64,000 nucleotides of DNA from Styela clava (lineage: Eukaryota > Chordata > Ascidiacea > Stolidobranchia > Styelidae). The notes beneath the pieces were generated by a model. It saw only the letters and a program-made list of their open reading frames with translations, was not told the DNA's origin and made no database searches. The position numbers were made by a program, and so were the translations under genes. The stretch spans positions 2,356,001-2,420,000 of the forward strand of contig NC_135257.1 in NCBI RefSeq assembly GCF_964204865.1, read 5' to 3'. Positions 22,838 to 35,200 of the stretch are shown here, in pieces; position 1 is the stretch's first letter, and each line of letters opens with the position of its first letter.

Positions 22838-23110
22838 GTCACGGTTGGCGGATTAAAATCCGTGTTCCCATGATTAAAAAGTGATACATCGAAATTTTGG
22901 ATGAAATATTAGATCTCATAAGATTCATAGCAAATTTAGGACTAAATTGCAGTATTAGCCTCCTGGCAAAAAAAATCAATCTTTAAACACCTAAAATTTT
23001 ATAAAGCAATTGGTCCAGTATTCGAAAACTGATTTTATCATGACGAAGGAGAAGAAAAGCAACATAATATTGAAACGATCGTTGTCTACTGACGTGTCCA
23101 ATAAATTAAA
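22838..23110 (-). repeat. hAT-associated dispersed repeat, copy (-)
   Basis: It shares GGCGGATTAAAATCCGTGTT, TTGGATGAAATATTAGATCT, AATTGGTCCAGTATTCGAA and GAAACGATCGTTGTC with 58120-58400. It is the inverse of the copies at 12150 and 1895. Open frames here arise from the repeat. Confidence 0.65.
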
Positions 23111-25158
23111 TATTCGCAGTAATTTGTCTACCAAGAGGTTCAGCACGCCGCCGAAGAAACCTGAAGGTCGGACGAGTGCTGTAATAATCCCTCCGACTAA
23201 ACGCTTTCCAGAAACCATGTATTAAAGGTCTAGCTGATTGTTTTCATCGGCTCAATTAAAGTTGAATGTATTGCCGAGTCAGAGTCATTTATGAATTACC
23301 CCTGAAGTATGCTTGAATTTACTATTTTCTCTAACTGGCATAGAGCGAAGTGCTATAATCGGTGACGTTTCGGAAACAGCTGATTTTCATCGAGTTTTAA
23401 AGTATCAAAGCATTTCACGCTCCAAAGGCCGTTTCACTTACGTAAATCTTTTGCCGTAGGCAAGCCGTGAGCTAGAAACAGCACGAATACATGTATCATT
23501 TGTAGCAAGAATATCATAGCTTTTCAAGGAATATTTCGGATTATCGACAAGGTTTATCTGCTATGAAAATATCAGATAGTGGTTTCGTTGTAGGCTCGTG
23601 CTTCATTCAGCATGAATGTAAGCACGTTGAGGTTTGAGTGCAATGTAGACTAGCTATATTACATTATTATCCTGATAGATCTGGCTAGATTTATTTTGAT
23701 TGGTACGTATATCGAATACTGTCAGAATAAACCTCTTGGCATGAAGTTTGTTGGTATTAAAATCCCCAAATAGAATACGCATAATAATATAAAGTTAGGT
23801 CTACTTAGTTACTGAAGGAAAACATAGCATTGGAAATTCATGGTAATTCAGCACAGAAGCAAGCAATATATTATAGTTTGTGATGTTCTAGCGTGGTCTC
23901 AGAGGACTTACATAGTCAGACGTTATTGTACACGAAGTTAAACTATGGCATGATTTGCTAAAATTGTTGTGGTTTTTTTTTGTTGTTGTGAAAATATCGC
24001 ATTTGTCCGTAGCCGTTAATTTTGAGATAAAACCGACTTACCAAAGTTACTCAAGCCATCTACCTAAAGATTCATTTATACCCATCGTTCCGTGATCAGA
24101 ACTATAATCAAAGCAAGCTGACCTACAAGCATAACGCTTCAATCAGCTGTTCGCACGTGAGCGTTATTCGAAAAGTACTACTACCCCCGCCCCCCATGAT
24201 GTACCATTGGCGATGTGACTCTAAATTTCTCTTTAAGAAATTTCTATTCGTATTAGTTAATACTTTCCGGAGTCTTGTCTGTAGCTATATTGTGTAGCTA
24301 ATGATTGTAGGGATCCGGGGATAAGCCGATCATGATGAATTTCGTAAGTCACAAATAGTCTCATTTGGACGATGAATCTTTATTTTTTCATTGATCCATA
24401 CTCAAAGAATATAATATAAGAATTACAACGTTATATACATATCAAGTTTTCATGTATGCAGTCAGCCACACAGATTGCGAAGCTACAATCGCATACGACT
24501 TGACCTAAGGGTACTAGTGAGGTAGGACACTTCAGCAACGACATCATTAAAAATAAATTCTTGATATCTATTTTTGGGTTCGCAAATCGGAAGTTATTTT
24601 TATACAGGTGTGGTGTTGGCATATCCTATTTTAAAATAGCCCAATTCATTTTTAGTCTATTCAGCGTTGCCTGAAGAGGAGAAAATATTTGAACCCGATG
24701 ACTTTGACGTTTCCCAGTTTATGAAGTAAATGCGGAAATTAATTCAACATTTTCATTTCAAATATAAAAATTATGTTCGATATCACCTCTACCATTCACA
24801 ATATACAATCTGATCTCACAAATCATAATTCGCATTTTCAAATATTTAAATAAACATAGAGCACATGTATATAGCACGATTGGCGCTGAAAAGGTCTAAG
24901 CTAAGTCTTAGCCAGGTAATGCATTCACGTTGAAGGACAGCCTCGACTGAAACAATAAAATTCAACATGTGGTCAAATGAATTAACGAGCCACTCAACAT
25001 ATCATATCCCGGTAATCCAAACAAGTAACTAGCAAAAACTGCAGTCTTGAAATAAACGTGATGATTTTCGGTTATTGTCCCAACATGACACATATAAATC
25101 TTCGCCCTGGTTTCATAAATGTCATAAATGCAAGGCTTCATTTCCACTTAAACGTAGA
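23111..25158. other. Non-coding stretch, nothing recognised
   Basis: No supported exon or delimited element in about 2 kb. Confidence 0.45.
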
Positions 25159-25166
25159 GTCTAGAG

Positions 25167-26524
25167 CAGGGGTCACCAACCTTTTCGAAGCCGAGGGCTA
25201 CTTTTTGGGTACAGATTAAGCTGCGGGCTACCCGTTCAATGTACACTTCTAAAAAAATCACTTGCTCATCAATTATTGATATAATTACTGGTATTTAGTG
25301 AAGTATAGACAATAACAATAGTAATAAACTTTAGGATTCTTCAGGAAATCAAGCGATTATCACAACGTTGCAAATGAATTTCTATCAATTGCACTTGTAT
25401 TTCAAAACTGAGTGTTTTCAAATTGATTTCAACACTCTGCACAAGTCTAAGATAAAATGGACTTAACAGTTGTACTATCAAATGTTGCAGAGTATTATAG
25501 CCTACTCCGACGTGTAACTTGACACTGTAACTCTGAGCGAGTCTTGCAGATTTTCATCAGTGAGGCGTGTTCCATGTTTGTTCCTGGCGGAGTGAGTCGC
25601 GGCGCTATGGCCCATCGTGTTAAGCGTTAGGTTCGCAGGTTAGAATCCCATGCGGGGATTGTTATGTGCAAAAGGATTGCTGGACTCCTCGTCGCCGTAG
25701 AGTGGTTCACGTAACCGCTGGTCGGTTAAGGCTTCCTTCGCCATCAAGTCCAGGCTTCCGGAAACAAATAACTAACTAATTCACTAACTAACTAATTCAT
25801 CGAATGGTAACCGACGAGAAGCCGTGGTTTATCATATGGTTAAGCCGTCCTATCGGCTATCTTCTCCCCCGGGATAAATATGTAAATCTCCTCCTATTCT
25901 GAATTTATGTCAAAAATGTTGATTCGAAAGGATAGGTTGAAACAAACGAGGGTCTCGTAAAATAGGATTGCTGTATGATTTGAATCGCGAGCTTTTTCTG
26001 TCCGTACTGTGCTGACCAGTGGGTAGTTAGCGCGGAAGATTACGTGACAAGATGTGAAATATCTCTCCGATTTGCCGTCGCTAAAATCGCCCCACTAATG
26101 AGACACACGCAGGCTGTTTTCATGGTGGTATAAATATATCCACCTCCCATTTATCGTGAAAATGATGGATTTTTCTTTGGAATCAATAATTGTATTATTA
26201 CTGCTCCGCTAACCAACGGACAAGAAAAAGCACGGGTTCGTGGAAAGTGATCTCAGTGTGATGTCATAATTGGAAGAGTGTTAATTGACCCGTCACATTA
26301 CTGAGGTCGATTAAAAATAAGGTTGATGGTTACAATAATTAATATAGTGTCATTTCTAGTTCCCATATAAGTGTGATTTATACTAAAATAGCTGGACAAA
26401 ATAAAATTGATGTAGCTTACTTATAAGAGCCGTTATTAAGCTTAGTTTGGAACAGACCTGCGGACGACTAATATGGTCTTCGCGGGCGACTTGGTGCCCG
26501 CGGGCAACGCGTTGGTGACCCCTG
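25167..26524. mobile_element. hAT transposon with perfect 8-bp target duplication and nested SINE
   Basis: The left end is CAGGGGTCACCAACC and the right end is GTTGGTGACCCCTG. Fourteen terminal bases are perfectly inverted. The flanks GTCTAGAG (25159-25166 and 26525-26532) are an exact 8-bp duplication. Subterminal regions are rich in GGGCTAC / GCGGGC motifs. There is no transposase, so it is non-autonomous. A tRNA-headed SINE lies inside at about 25590-25895. Confidence 0.88.
25590..25895 (+). mobile_element. tRNA-derived SINE nested in the hAT element
   Basis: The head reads GCGGCGCTATGGCCCATCGT and then GTTAAGCG, an A-box-like region. GGTTAGAATCCC follows as the B box (consensus GGTTCGAATCC), then GCGGGGATTGTTATGTGC. 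A TAACTAACTAATTC simple repeat at about 25765-25800 is typical of SINE tails. The block from GAATGGTAACCGACGAGAAG to CCCGGGATAAATATGTAAAT recurs inverted at 62130-62222. Whether that block belongs to the SINE or to a second element is open. Confidence 0.65.
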
Positions 26525-26532
26525 GTCTAGAG

Positions 26533-27239
26533 CCATAGACGGTATTTTTCATTTAATTGTATTATGTAATTTTCCAGTTAGACACATTTTAATATCTAAA
26601 ATAAAGTAAAATCGGTCGAAACATAACGTTTTTGCATCATGTCTATGTGTTTTTATCCGATGCAACTTTTCTGATGCAATTAGACGTTGTCACCGTTTTG
26701 ACAAATGAATAATGCGGTGATTTGAGAGTCATGTTTTTCATACATTTTACAGCATGACAACAACCAAAATTTTAGGTGCTCCCGAAGTATTCGTAACAAG
26801 ATGGCGCACAACCTGAACATAGTCTGTGTACCATGGAGGGTTGTTCAGGTTGTGCGTCATCTTGGTACGAATACTTCCGGGGCGCCAAATTTCATTCCAA
26901 AAGGAGTAAAAAATATAAAGTATTGTTATCAAGTACAAAGCAACGCGGTATTGGCAAGTGCGTCATTCGGAAGAAAGGAACAGCTGTAATTGCTCATTTG
27001 TCTTTAAAAACCAATCATATATTTAAATTAATATTATGCTATAGCTATTATTGCTGTTACCTATAAATTTCTAACCATGATGGTTGTTTTATCTCACATT
27101 ATAGGGACATGCTGATTTTCCGTTTGCACAAAAATGAATCAGCCGTTTCTTTGAGTTTTGCCAGCAATTTTGTCTTGCTGCTTTTGCTCAATTTTATCAA
27201 TAAATTACAATTTAGCAACTACTTTAGCAAAATAGCAAC
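26533..27239. repeat. Non-coding stretch with a 45-bp inverted repeat at 26775-26886
   Basis: The arms at 26775-26819 and 26842-26886 share AAGTATTCGTA.CAAGATG and CGCACAACCTGAACA in inverted orientation, with a 22-nt loop. A few mismatches are present. The rest of the stretch has no supported feature. Confidence 0.6.
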
Positions 27240-28160
27240 TACAATTTATTACTTATCGATCTTAAGATCGGTAAGTATATTGATAGGTATTTGTCTGTAT
27301 GTCTGTCTGTATGTATGTCTGTCTGTGTGTCTGTTAGATGCACGCGATATCTCACGAAGGCGTGGTTGAATCTGCTCCAAATTTTGCATGTGCATTCATC
27401 ATATCTCGGACCAGAAGCCTATTGATTTTGGATGAATTATGTCGTATAATTAGCGAGTTATTAATTAATTAGTGATGAAGAGATCTGGATTTTCACAAAT
27501 CGAGAGATTTTCGAGACGCGCTGAATGTGTGTGTGCGTATCAGATGCGCAAGTTTTCACGCTAGTGAGTCAGAGCGAAGGATACACACCGCTAGATCGTA
27601 TCTCGTGATTAATCTTTGAGCCTTGTCCATATCTCTCTTGTAACTTTGACGTCGTCGCGATGCGCAAGTTTCCTTCGAGAAATTTTCCACACTATTGAGT
27701 CAGAGCGAAGGATACACGCCGCGAGATCGTATCTCGTTACTTATAATTACTCCTTAAAGTTTAAGCAATGTCCATATCCCTAAATCAGGTTCGGGGTTGC
27801 AGAATTCCTCACCAAAATATCGCTAGGCTGTGTTTGAATAGCCGTAGCAACCTGGGTTAGCGCCGTTGTATTTGACACAAACTATAGGATTGGTAAATAC
27901 AGAAATAGGCTATTGGCTGGAAACTAATCGAAACAATCCAGTTCGGATTTGCAGAATTCTTCATAAAAGTATTTCCTCGAGTAGTATTTCGACGACATGG
28001 GGAGTTGGCTATTGTTTCCTACATTTCTGATATTGGCTGAAAACTAATCAAAACAATCCAGTTCGGGTTTGCAGAATTTTTCGAATCGAAACCGCAGTTT
28101 CTTTTTTGGGGGATCCCCTAACTTTCGATCGATAAGTCTTCGGTCTCTGACCGATATTCT
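27240..28160 (+). repeat. Dispersed repeat, long copy (about 0.9 kb)
   Basis: It begins ATTACTTATCGATCTTAAGA, which contains the palindrome CGATCTTAAGATCG. A TGTC/TGTA microsatellite follows, then the GATGCACGCGATATCTCACG and AAATTTTGCATGTGCA blocks seen at 8170-8235. The middle holds direct repeats: GAGTCAGAGCGAAGGATACAC with GATCGTATCTCGT at about 27570 and 27700, and AAACAATCCAGTTCGG at about 27932 and 28049. It ends CGATCGATAAGTCTTCGGTC with the CGGTC-TCT-GACCG hairpin and GATATTCTCG, as at 8410. It carries no coding sequence I recognise. Confidence 0.65.
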
Positions 28161-28305
28161 CGTTTTTATATGTTGGTATGATTCCAACAATATGGTCATC
28201 GTAATGCGTTTCAACAATAATTTCAGGAATCCTGGTTTCGGCACAAAAAATGGGTTATTTTATGTTATGATATAGTCAAAGATTCTGGCGCAACATAAGT
28301 GGAGT

Positions 28306-29868
28306 ATGGTGGCCCATCGTTGTCACGTGTAAAATTTAAAAAAAAATGAAGAAATAAACTGAAAAAGCGAAAATAAAAAAATAGTTGTAAAAAAACATAA
28401 CAATAATTGAAAAAATAAAAATAAAAATGAAATTAAAAAAAAAATTGAAAAATAAAACAAAACAAAAAAAATTAAAAAAAAAATTAAAATTAAAAAAAAA
28501 AATTAAAAAAAAAAAAAATTGAAAAAAATAATTGGATAAAAAGAAAATAAAAAGGTTGACAACGATGGTCCGCCTCGTGGCCCATCGTTGTCACGCGTTT
28601 TTATTTTTGAAAAATTTGATGCTGCTTGGGACCAACGTTGTCAGGCTTAATCCTACACGCACAAATGTGTTTCCTGGGTTTCTAACTCACTACTGATTTT
28701 CATGAGCAATATCCAATAAATTCAACATGAAAATGTTCTATAAATTCTCCATGCTACAAGTTCAACCACAAGCAATATATTTATAATAATGATAAGAGAA
28801 TATAGAATTGGATACGAAAATTTGTTTTTACGTGTAGAAGGTAATTTAATTGGAAAATGCTGCTTAACTGCTCAGACACTCGTGCGATGCCGGTACGGTA
28901 CCGTCTGACCGTGCCGGTACCCATGCAATCACTCGTGGAAGAATGGGAGATACGGATAGTCTACTGAAACAGTCTTTGCGCCTGCCCCATACCGTACAGC
29001 CGTAACGTACCGATCCAGACAAATGATAAATCGCCCGTGCTCAACCATTTATTTCAATCCATACCTCGACTCACTATATTCTACTAGGATCATGGTATGG
29101 ATTGAAATAAATGGTTGAGCACTGGCGATTTATCATTTGTCTGGATCGGTACGTTACGGCTGTACGGTATGGGGCAGGCGCAGAGAGTGTTTCAGTAGTC
29201 TATATTCTACGAGACTATCCGTATCTCCCATTCTTACATGAGTGATTGTATGGCTACCGGTACGGTCAGACGCAAAGCGACTATAACCGACTACCGGTAT
29301 TTGGTAAGATGGTACGGTACCGGCATCGCGAGTGTCCAGACAACTGAGTAGTTAAGCAGCATTCTCCAATTAAATTACCTTATACACGTAAAAACAAATT
29401 TTCCGAATTTTCGTATTCAATTCTATATTCTCTTATCATTATTATAAATATATTACTTCTTGTTGAACTTGTAGCATGGAGAATTTATAGAACATTTTCA
29501 TATTGAATATTGCTCAAGAAAATCAGTAGTGAGTTTGAAACCCAGAGAACACATTTGTGCGCGTAGGATTATGCCTGACAACGTTGGTCCCAAGAAGAAG
29601 CAAATTTTCTAAAAATAAAAACGCGTGACAACGATGGGCCACGAAGCGGACCATCGTTGTCAACCTTTTTATTTTCTTTTTATTCAATTTTTTTTTTTTT
29701 TTAATTTTTTTTTTTTGTTTTTTTTTTTCGTTTTTATTTATTTATTTTTTTTTAATTTTAATTTTTTTTTTTCATTTTTTTTTAATTATTTTTATGTTTT
29801 TTTACAACAATTTTTTTATTTTCGGTTTTTTATTTTCAATTTTACGCGTGACAACGATGGGCCACCAT
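28306..29868. mobile_element. 1.56-kb foldback element with perfect 8-bp target duplication
   Basis: Almost the whole element is one inverted repeat. The left arm is 28306-29065, the loop is 29066-29093 (28 nt) and the right arm is 29094-29868. The termini read ATGGTGGCCCATCGTTGTCA and its inverse. The flanks AGTGGAGT (28298-28305 and 29869-29876) are identical. Each arm holds an A-rich (left) or T-rich (right) tract of about 180 bp and an internal second copy of the terminal motif (CCCATCGTTGTCACG at about 28580, mirrored at about 29625). Inner parts carry GGTACCG motifs. Arms differ by small indels and substitutions. No transposase is present, and the open frame in the T-rich arm is low-complexity artefact. 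The 8-bp duplication fits hAT or P superfamilies, but the termini match neither strongly. Confidence 0.88.
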
Positions 29869-29876
29869 AGTGGAGT

Positions 29877-32261
29877 TAGATAAGGTTTAAGAATCTATAA
29901 ACAAGTTACTGCACATGCCCGTTAGGTATTGCGCCATACTGATAAATTATTCAATGGATATGGCGCAATAAGCGAGTAAGTACGTCATGTCACTTACCGA
30001 TCGTGATACTTGAGAGAGTCTGAGATCGTTTTAACGACGTTTTAAAACATGACGTTAGCAATTTTTGTTTTTATAAAGGAAGGCTGCGGCACATTGTGGA
30101 ACTGAGATAAAATTGGACCTAACTGGCCGTCGTAAGAATTTTTGGTTGGAACTTAGTTGATATAGTATGCATGGTCATATACGAATAGTTGATTTTACAG
30201 AAATCTGCTTTACAATTAGTTTCAATGTCGAATAATCTATTTAAATATGTTATTGTAAAATTAACATATGTGCCTAATTTACTCCGGACACCTGCATGTT
30301 CATTGTTCGGACATGTCCAGGTTGTATTCAAATTTCTGTTTGACAGATGATACGGTTTCATACAGAAGTAACTGAAATGCATGTACCTGTATACTAAGTT
30401 AGTAGAGGCTTCGTTTCTAGGAATTACTGAAGAGACCAAAATTGACTTTGCTCATTCAAAGATGTTTGACCACCACTGCACTCAGGTTAAAATAATCTTG
30501 GATATAAATATAATGTTTTTACTATCGCTATTCAATTTAATATTTCTGACTTGTTGTTCTGGAAATACCAAGTTATACATTTTAACCATGATATCCGTTT
30601 GACTAGATCATTCTTTTCAGCGGTGATTCAGCATTTTTGAGTGAATTCAATATTGCATAGTTTTACCATGATCTACCAATACATATCGATTATTCGCAAA
30701 AATCATGTATGACTGTATGAGATATTTCAATAGAAGCCTTATTGTAGGACCAATGTATTTTTCAAGCGTGTTCGGGTCTTTCGTAATCAGACAATGACAT
30801 ACATATTGTTCTGCGTCAAACAGCAACCGCGAATGTATCTCGCAGCTATTGTACGTTTTAGAGTCGTGTTCTCAATACAAAGGATTGGACTTTTTCAAAG
30901 AGTAGAGATATAAAAGTAGCAGGAAGGTTGAGATGGAACAATTCAAAAAAGGGGTGCAGTGTTCACATCTGCAGATGGTGAAGTGAACATTATTAAAGAA
31001 AGAGAATATAAATGCTTTTATAATCTCATCTGTGATTGGGCGTTTATATTAGTGTTAGATGATAAGAAGTTTACAAATTTATATACTTACATGCTATTTT
31101 TCTATAAAGATATAATAATATATGTATTCTGAATCATTTCTCGAAATGAAAAAAAAAAAACTCATAGTACAGTAGTGTAGTACTTTGTACAAAGGTACCA
31201 ACTGACAAGACCCTATGGGGAAATTGCTGTGGCCTGTGAACATTTTCATTATTGTTTCGTCGTTTATAATTCGAGCTATATTTGGAAAAATCTTATTTTT
31301 GATCGTGATAGCCTATGCGTATTCAATTAAAGGCCGAATGCCGAAAAATTTGATCAAATTGCGGGGCAGCAGCCAGCCTTTTGACAAAAATAGCTTGAGA
31401 TTAGGTGATTTATTTTTAAGTGGTCGCCGAATATTTATATTCACCTCAGTGCTCACTTGCATGATATTCATTTTCATAAACTCAGCTGTCGTGCTATACA
31501 TATATATATATATATTACACAATTAGTAGTGAACGCGGCCTAATGGTAATTCTGATCAATATTATTTCCTAACCGTAAGTTAATATAGTTTCAGTAATAT
31601 TTTGGTTGTACTATTTCTAACAAATCGGAAGGTTTAGAAGAAGTTGTAGATATCTGCGTATATGTTCGACTGTTGGATTTTTCGTGAATGAATTGCACGT
31701 TTTGCTCACTCAGTCGGGAATTTATACGGGACATGGTGTCATAAAATAAGCGATTATCATCGTATATTCTTATTACAAATTATAATTTTCTCGCGGATTC
31801 CATAACTCGTCTAGGCCACCTCATTCATTGGTAATATTCCCAACCTGAAATATTCTGATTTGAGTCTATTGATCCTTTCGTAATATTTTCACTAGCACAT
31901 ATTCGCTGAATAGAGCAATAACTCCTTTCTTCTGTTCTTCACCTCATTTCCGACCAGCGAGCGACCTTGTCATTTCCATACGGCATATAATCCTAATCGA
32001 TATCTAGCGTATGTTTGGAATGCAATAAATGATATATATTTTTTATATGAGAGAGTATATGAATTTTAATCCTTTTATGTCGATAAGTGCTTTCATAAAT
32101 TTGCCTCCCGTTGGATTTTGCAGAGAGGAGCTACTAAAACCGTCGTCAATATGGAAGTATACCGAACATATTTCCTTCAGTCTAATCTATTTATTCCGTT
32201 ATTTAATAGTTTATATCTATAACACGCTCATAAAAATAGGAAGTGCAATTTGGAATAGAAT
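29877..32261. other. Intergenic stretch upstream of the ABCG gene
   Basis: About 2.4 kb without a supported exon. The hydrophobic frame at 31215-31526 has no recognisable domain or good flanking splice sites. The ABCG promoter and untranslated exons presumably lie near the right end, but I cannot place them. Confidence 0.45.
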
Positions 32262-35200
32262 ATGCCATCAAAACCAAACAATCTCTCTTCTGAGAGTCAT
32301 GCTAATGACACAACCCTGGAGTTGATGATTCCGGACGGCTTCAGCGATCAAAGACTAACGCAACCTGGACAACTGCTCAAGTTTGAGCATTTAAATTTAT
32401 CGTTAAAAGGAAAAAAAATTCTTCAAGATGTCAGCGGATGCGCCCACCCAGGAAAAGTGTTTGCAGTTATGGGGCCAAGTGGTAAGAAACCGATTTTTTG
32501 GGCATTATCTTTTTTTTCCCTTAAATCAACGACCTCATTATATAGAAATTTCTTGAAAATGTAATTGGTCATTGGTCATATATAAGGTGTCGTACTTGTA
32601 TTGGTAGAAAACAAATATCTCTCATCAAATTTTGGTTCCCCACAGTGTGTGAACCAATATGGTGGACACCGGAACGTAGTATGTGTACCAGGTTAGGGTT
32701 AAATACTACGGGAGTCACTTGGCTAGTCCCCGAACTCATAATAGAACTAAAATAAGGAAAAATGAAATTATGGCCTAACCCTAACCTGGTTTACATACTA
32801 CGGGAGCTCCCAAATTTCTGTTCATTACAAATGTTATATAAGGTATTACGTAACTGATATTATATTTGGTTAAATAAGAGATAACAGATTTATAGAATTA
32901 AAACATTATTAGCACTCAAACCAAGGTAATTAAATATAAGCCATTCGGAAATTATGTTTATCAGTTGGCCGTTTATACATATTATTATGTTATTTATCCA
33001 GTTCATTATTATTATGTACATGGTGATAAATGCAACTCTGAAGAGGTCTTTACATATCTTTACATAGGCCTACGCATTATGTACATATTAAGATACAGTT
33101 CTCCCTTTGAGTGCCATAAAACATACTTTTTCATTTTTTTTGTCATTATGTTATTCACTTTTTATGCAACAGGTTCTGGCAAAACTACGTTGCTAAACAT
33201 CATTGGAGGTCGAATACACCAGAATAGTGGAAAGGCGTGGATTGGTGGACAACCTTTAACAAAACAAACTAGACGAAAAATAAGTTATGTTTTACAAAAT
33301 GACATTTTTTTCGCGAATTTAACATTGGGGCAAACTTTGATGGTGAGTGCGGTCACTTAACAAATATACTCAAATATGTTGCAAGTTCTGTAGGTTAATT
33401 GTATTATTTTTTTGTGAAATGCTCCATTCCCAAGCAGTTACAACTCATGTTTAGAATGTATTTCATGTTCATGCTGAAGCTATCGATTTTTATGAATGAT
33501 ATGTATCAAACATCTCACAAATGTGTTCCAATCGTGCTCTCCACGCAACAATAACCACAAAAGCCTGGTCTAGCTTGCAAATATGCTACGATTCACTCGA
33601 TTATAAATTCGAGTGAAGAGGAAATTATCTCAAAATTTAAATCTCTGGTATTCCCAATGGACGAAACATATTTTATCTTTCGTCTGCGCACTACAGAGCT
33701 TAGAAATATTACTTGTCCATGTAGGGGCCGACGAAGTTACAACCATTGCTGTTGATTTTGTTTGCTATTCTCTTGAGAGTATGTTACCTTAATAAAATTT
33801 AAATATTTACATTAAAATCCCCGTTTTATTTAGTTTTCAGCTGAATTGCGACTTTCTGAAAAATGGCCCCGGAAAGTTAAAGAAGGTATTGTGAAAGAAA
33901 TTGTGGACCAACTGGAAATTGATAATTGCATGAACACAAGTGAGTTCCTCTGTTACAAGACTGTTGTTGTATCACATTATTTCTTGCTGGCGCATATTAT
34001 ACCGCATTCTGACTATTTTTATGTTAGGCTCAGTTCTAAATGAGTTAGCATGTAGAGCTGTCAAGTTACTGGTGCGCTTAACTGCTTCGAATTGCATATA
34101 TGAATGATTGCTTCAAACAGGTGGTTATATCTTAATTCGGACTCGCAATCGCTTCCATAATATTGATCTATAAATTCAATTAAATGTGATACCATTGAGC
34201 GAATAAACGTTTGTTGAGTTTCTGACAATCGAATTTTTTTGAAGAATCCTGGCTGCGAAAATTCTTAGTCTAATGACTTAATTCAGAGCATCGAAACCAT
34301 TCGTTGCTGAACATAGATAATTCTGGGGTTGCGATTCCATCTTCTGCATCGTTATTTTATCAAACGATACTACGTAACGAGTGAAGTAACTGTACGGTAG
34401 TCAGTTACGAATTTGAATTATAAACATATGTCGAAGGCAAAAGGTGACTCGTTATCATACGGGTGTTGTGAAAAAGATTGCAATACCCATAGTATTGCAC
34501 AGTTTCAAAAAACTGAGTACATCAAGATGTGTGTTATTAATGTTGTTTTTTCCTAATGTTTGTATTCGCGTACTATTGTACATTTTTGCTTTTGAGCTTT
34601 TGTAATTACGCATTGTGATTTGTGATTGGATAAAATAAGTCACTTGAACTGCGAAAGTACAACTCATGTCTTCAAATAATGATTTAGGCCAATTTGGGAA
34701 CCCCTGCACTAATCGAATGATCAAAATTACATTGCGAAATAATTTTTTTCATGTTAATACGGAACACTTTACCTACATCATATTTTCGAGCAAATAAATT
34801 TTGAAATTTTAATTAAAATTTAGTGAATAACATCTGAGCAATTTCTTTTTTACAGTCATCGGCAACAATATGATTCGGGGTTTATCAGGAGGGGAAAAGA
34901 AAAGGGCAAACATTGCAAACGAATTGTTGACAGATCCTGCTGTTTTATTGCTCGATGTAAGTTAATAAAATTTTTATAATTTCCCCCCAAAAAAAACACA
35001 AATATGAAGGTGATTCTCGTAAAATCAATGTAACAAAATTTCAATGAAAGTTTAAATTTGATTTCATTTTATGTTCAAAATTTGACCAATTTTTCTGTTT
35101 AAAGATTGATAGAACGGTATCCAGGTATACCGGGTTAAATATAAAAAACCAAGTAGAAGATTTTAAGCTTTTTCTGCCTTCGTCTCATTGTGATGAACCT

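Noticed and set aside
28044..28244. Peptide ISVRDRRLIDR also present near 8390 (ISVGDRRLIDR)
   Set aside because: It looks like a conserved peptide, but it is only the shared non-coding end of the dispersed repeat translated on the minus strand.
29625..29870. 81-codon Phe-rich open frame
   Set aside because: It is the T-rich right arm of the foldback element read in translation.
31215..31526. 103-codon hydrophobic open frame upstream of ABCG
   Set aside because: No family resemblance. Hydrophobic frames are common in AT-rich DNA, and it does not join the ABCG exons.
32690..32790. GGTTAGGGTTA / TAACCCTAACC as telomere-like sequence (also at 61608)
   Set aside because: Only one or two units, within inverted-repeat arms. 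Not a telomeric array.
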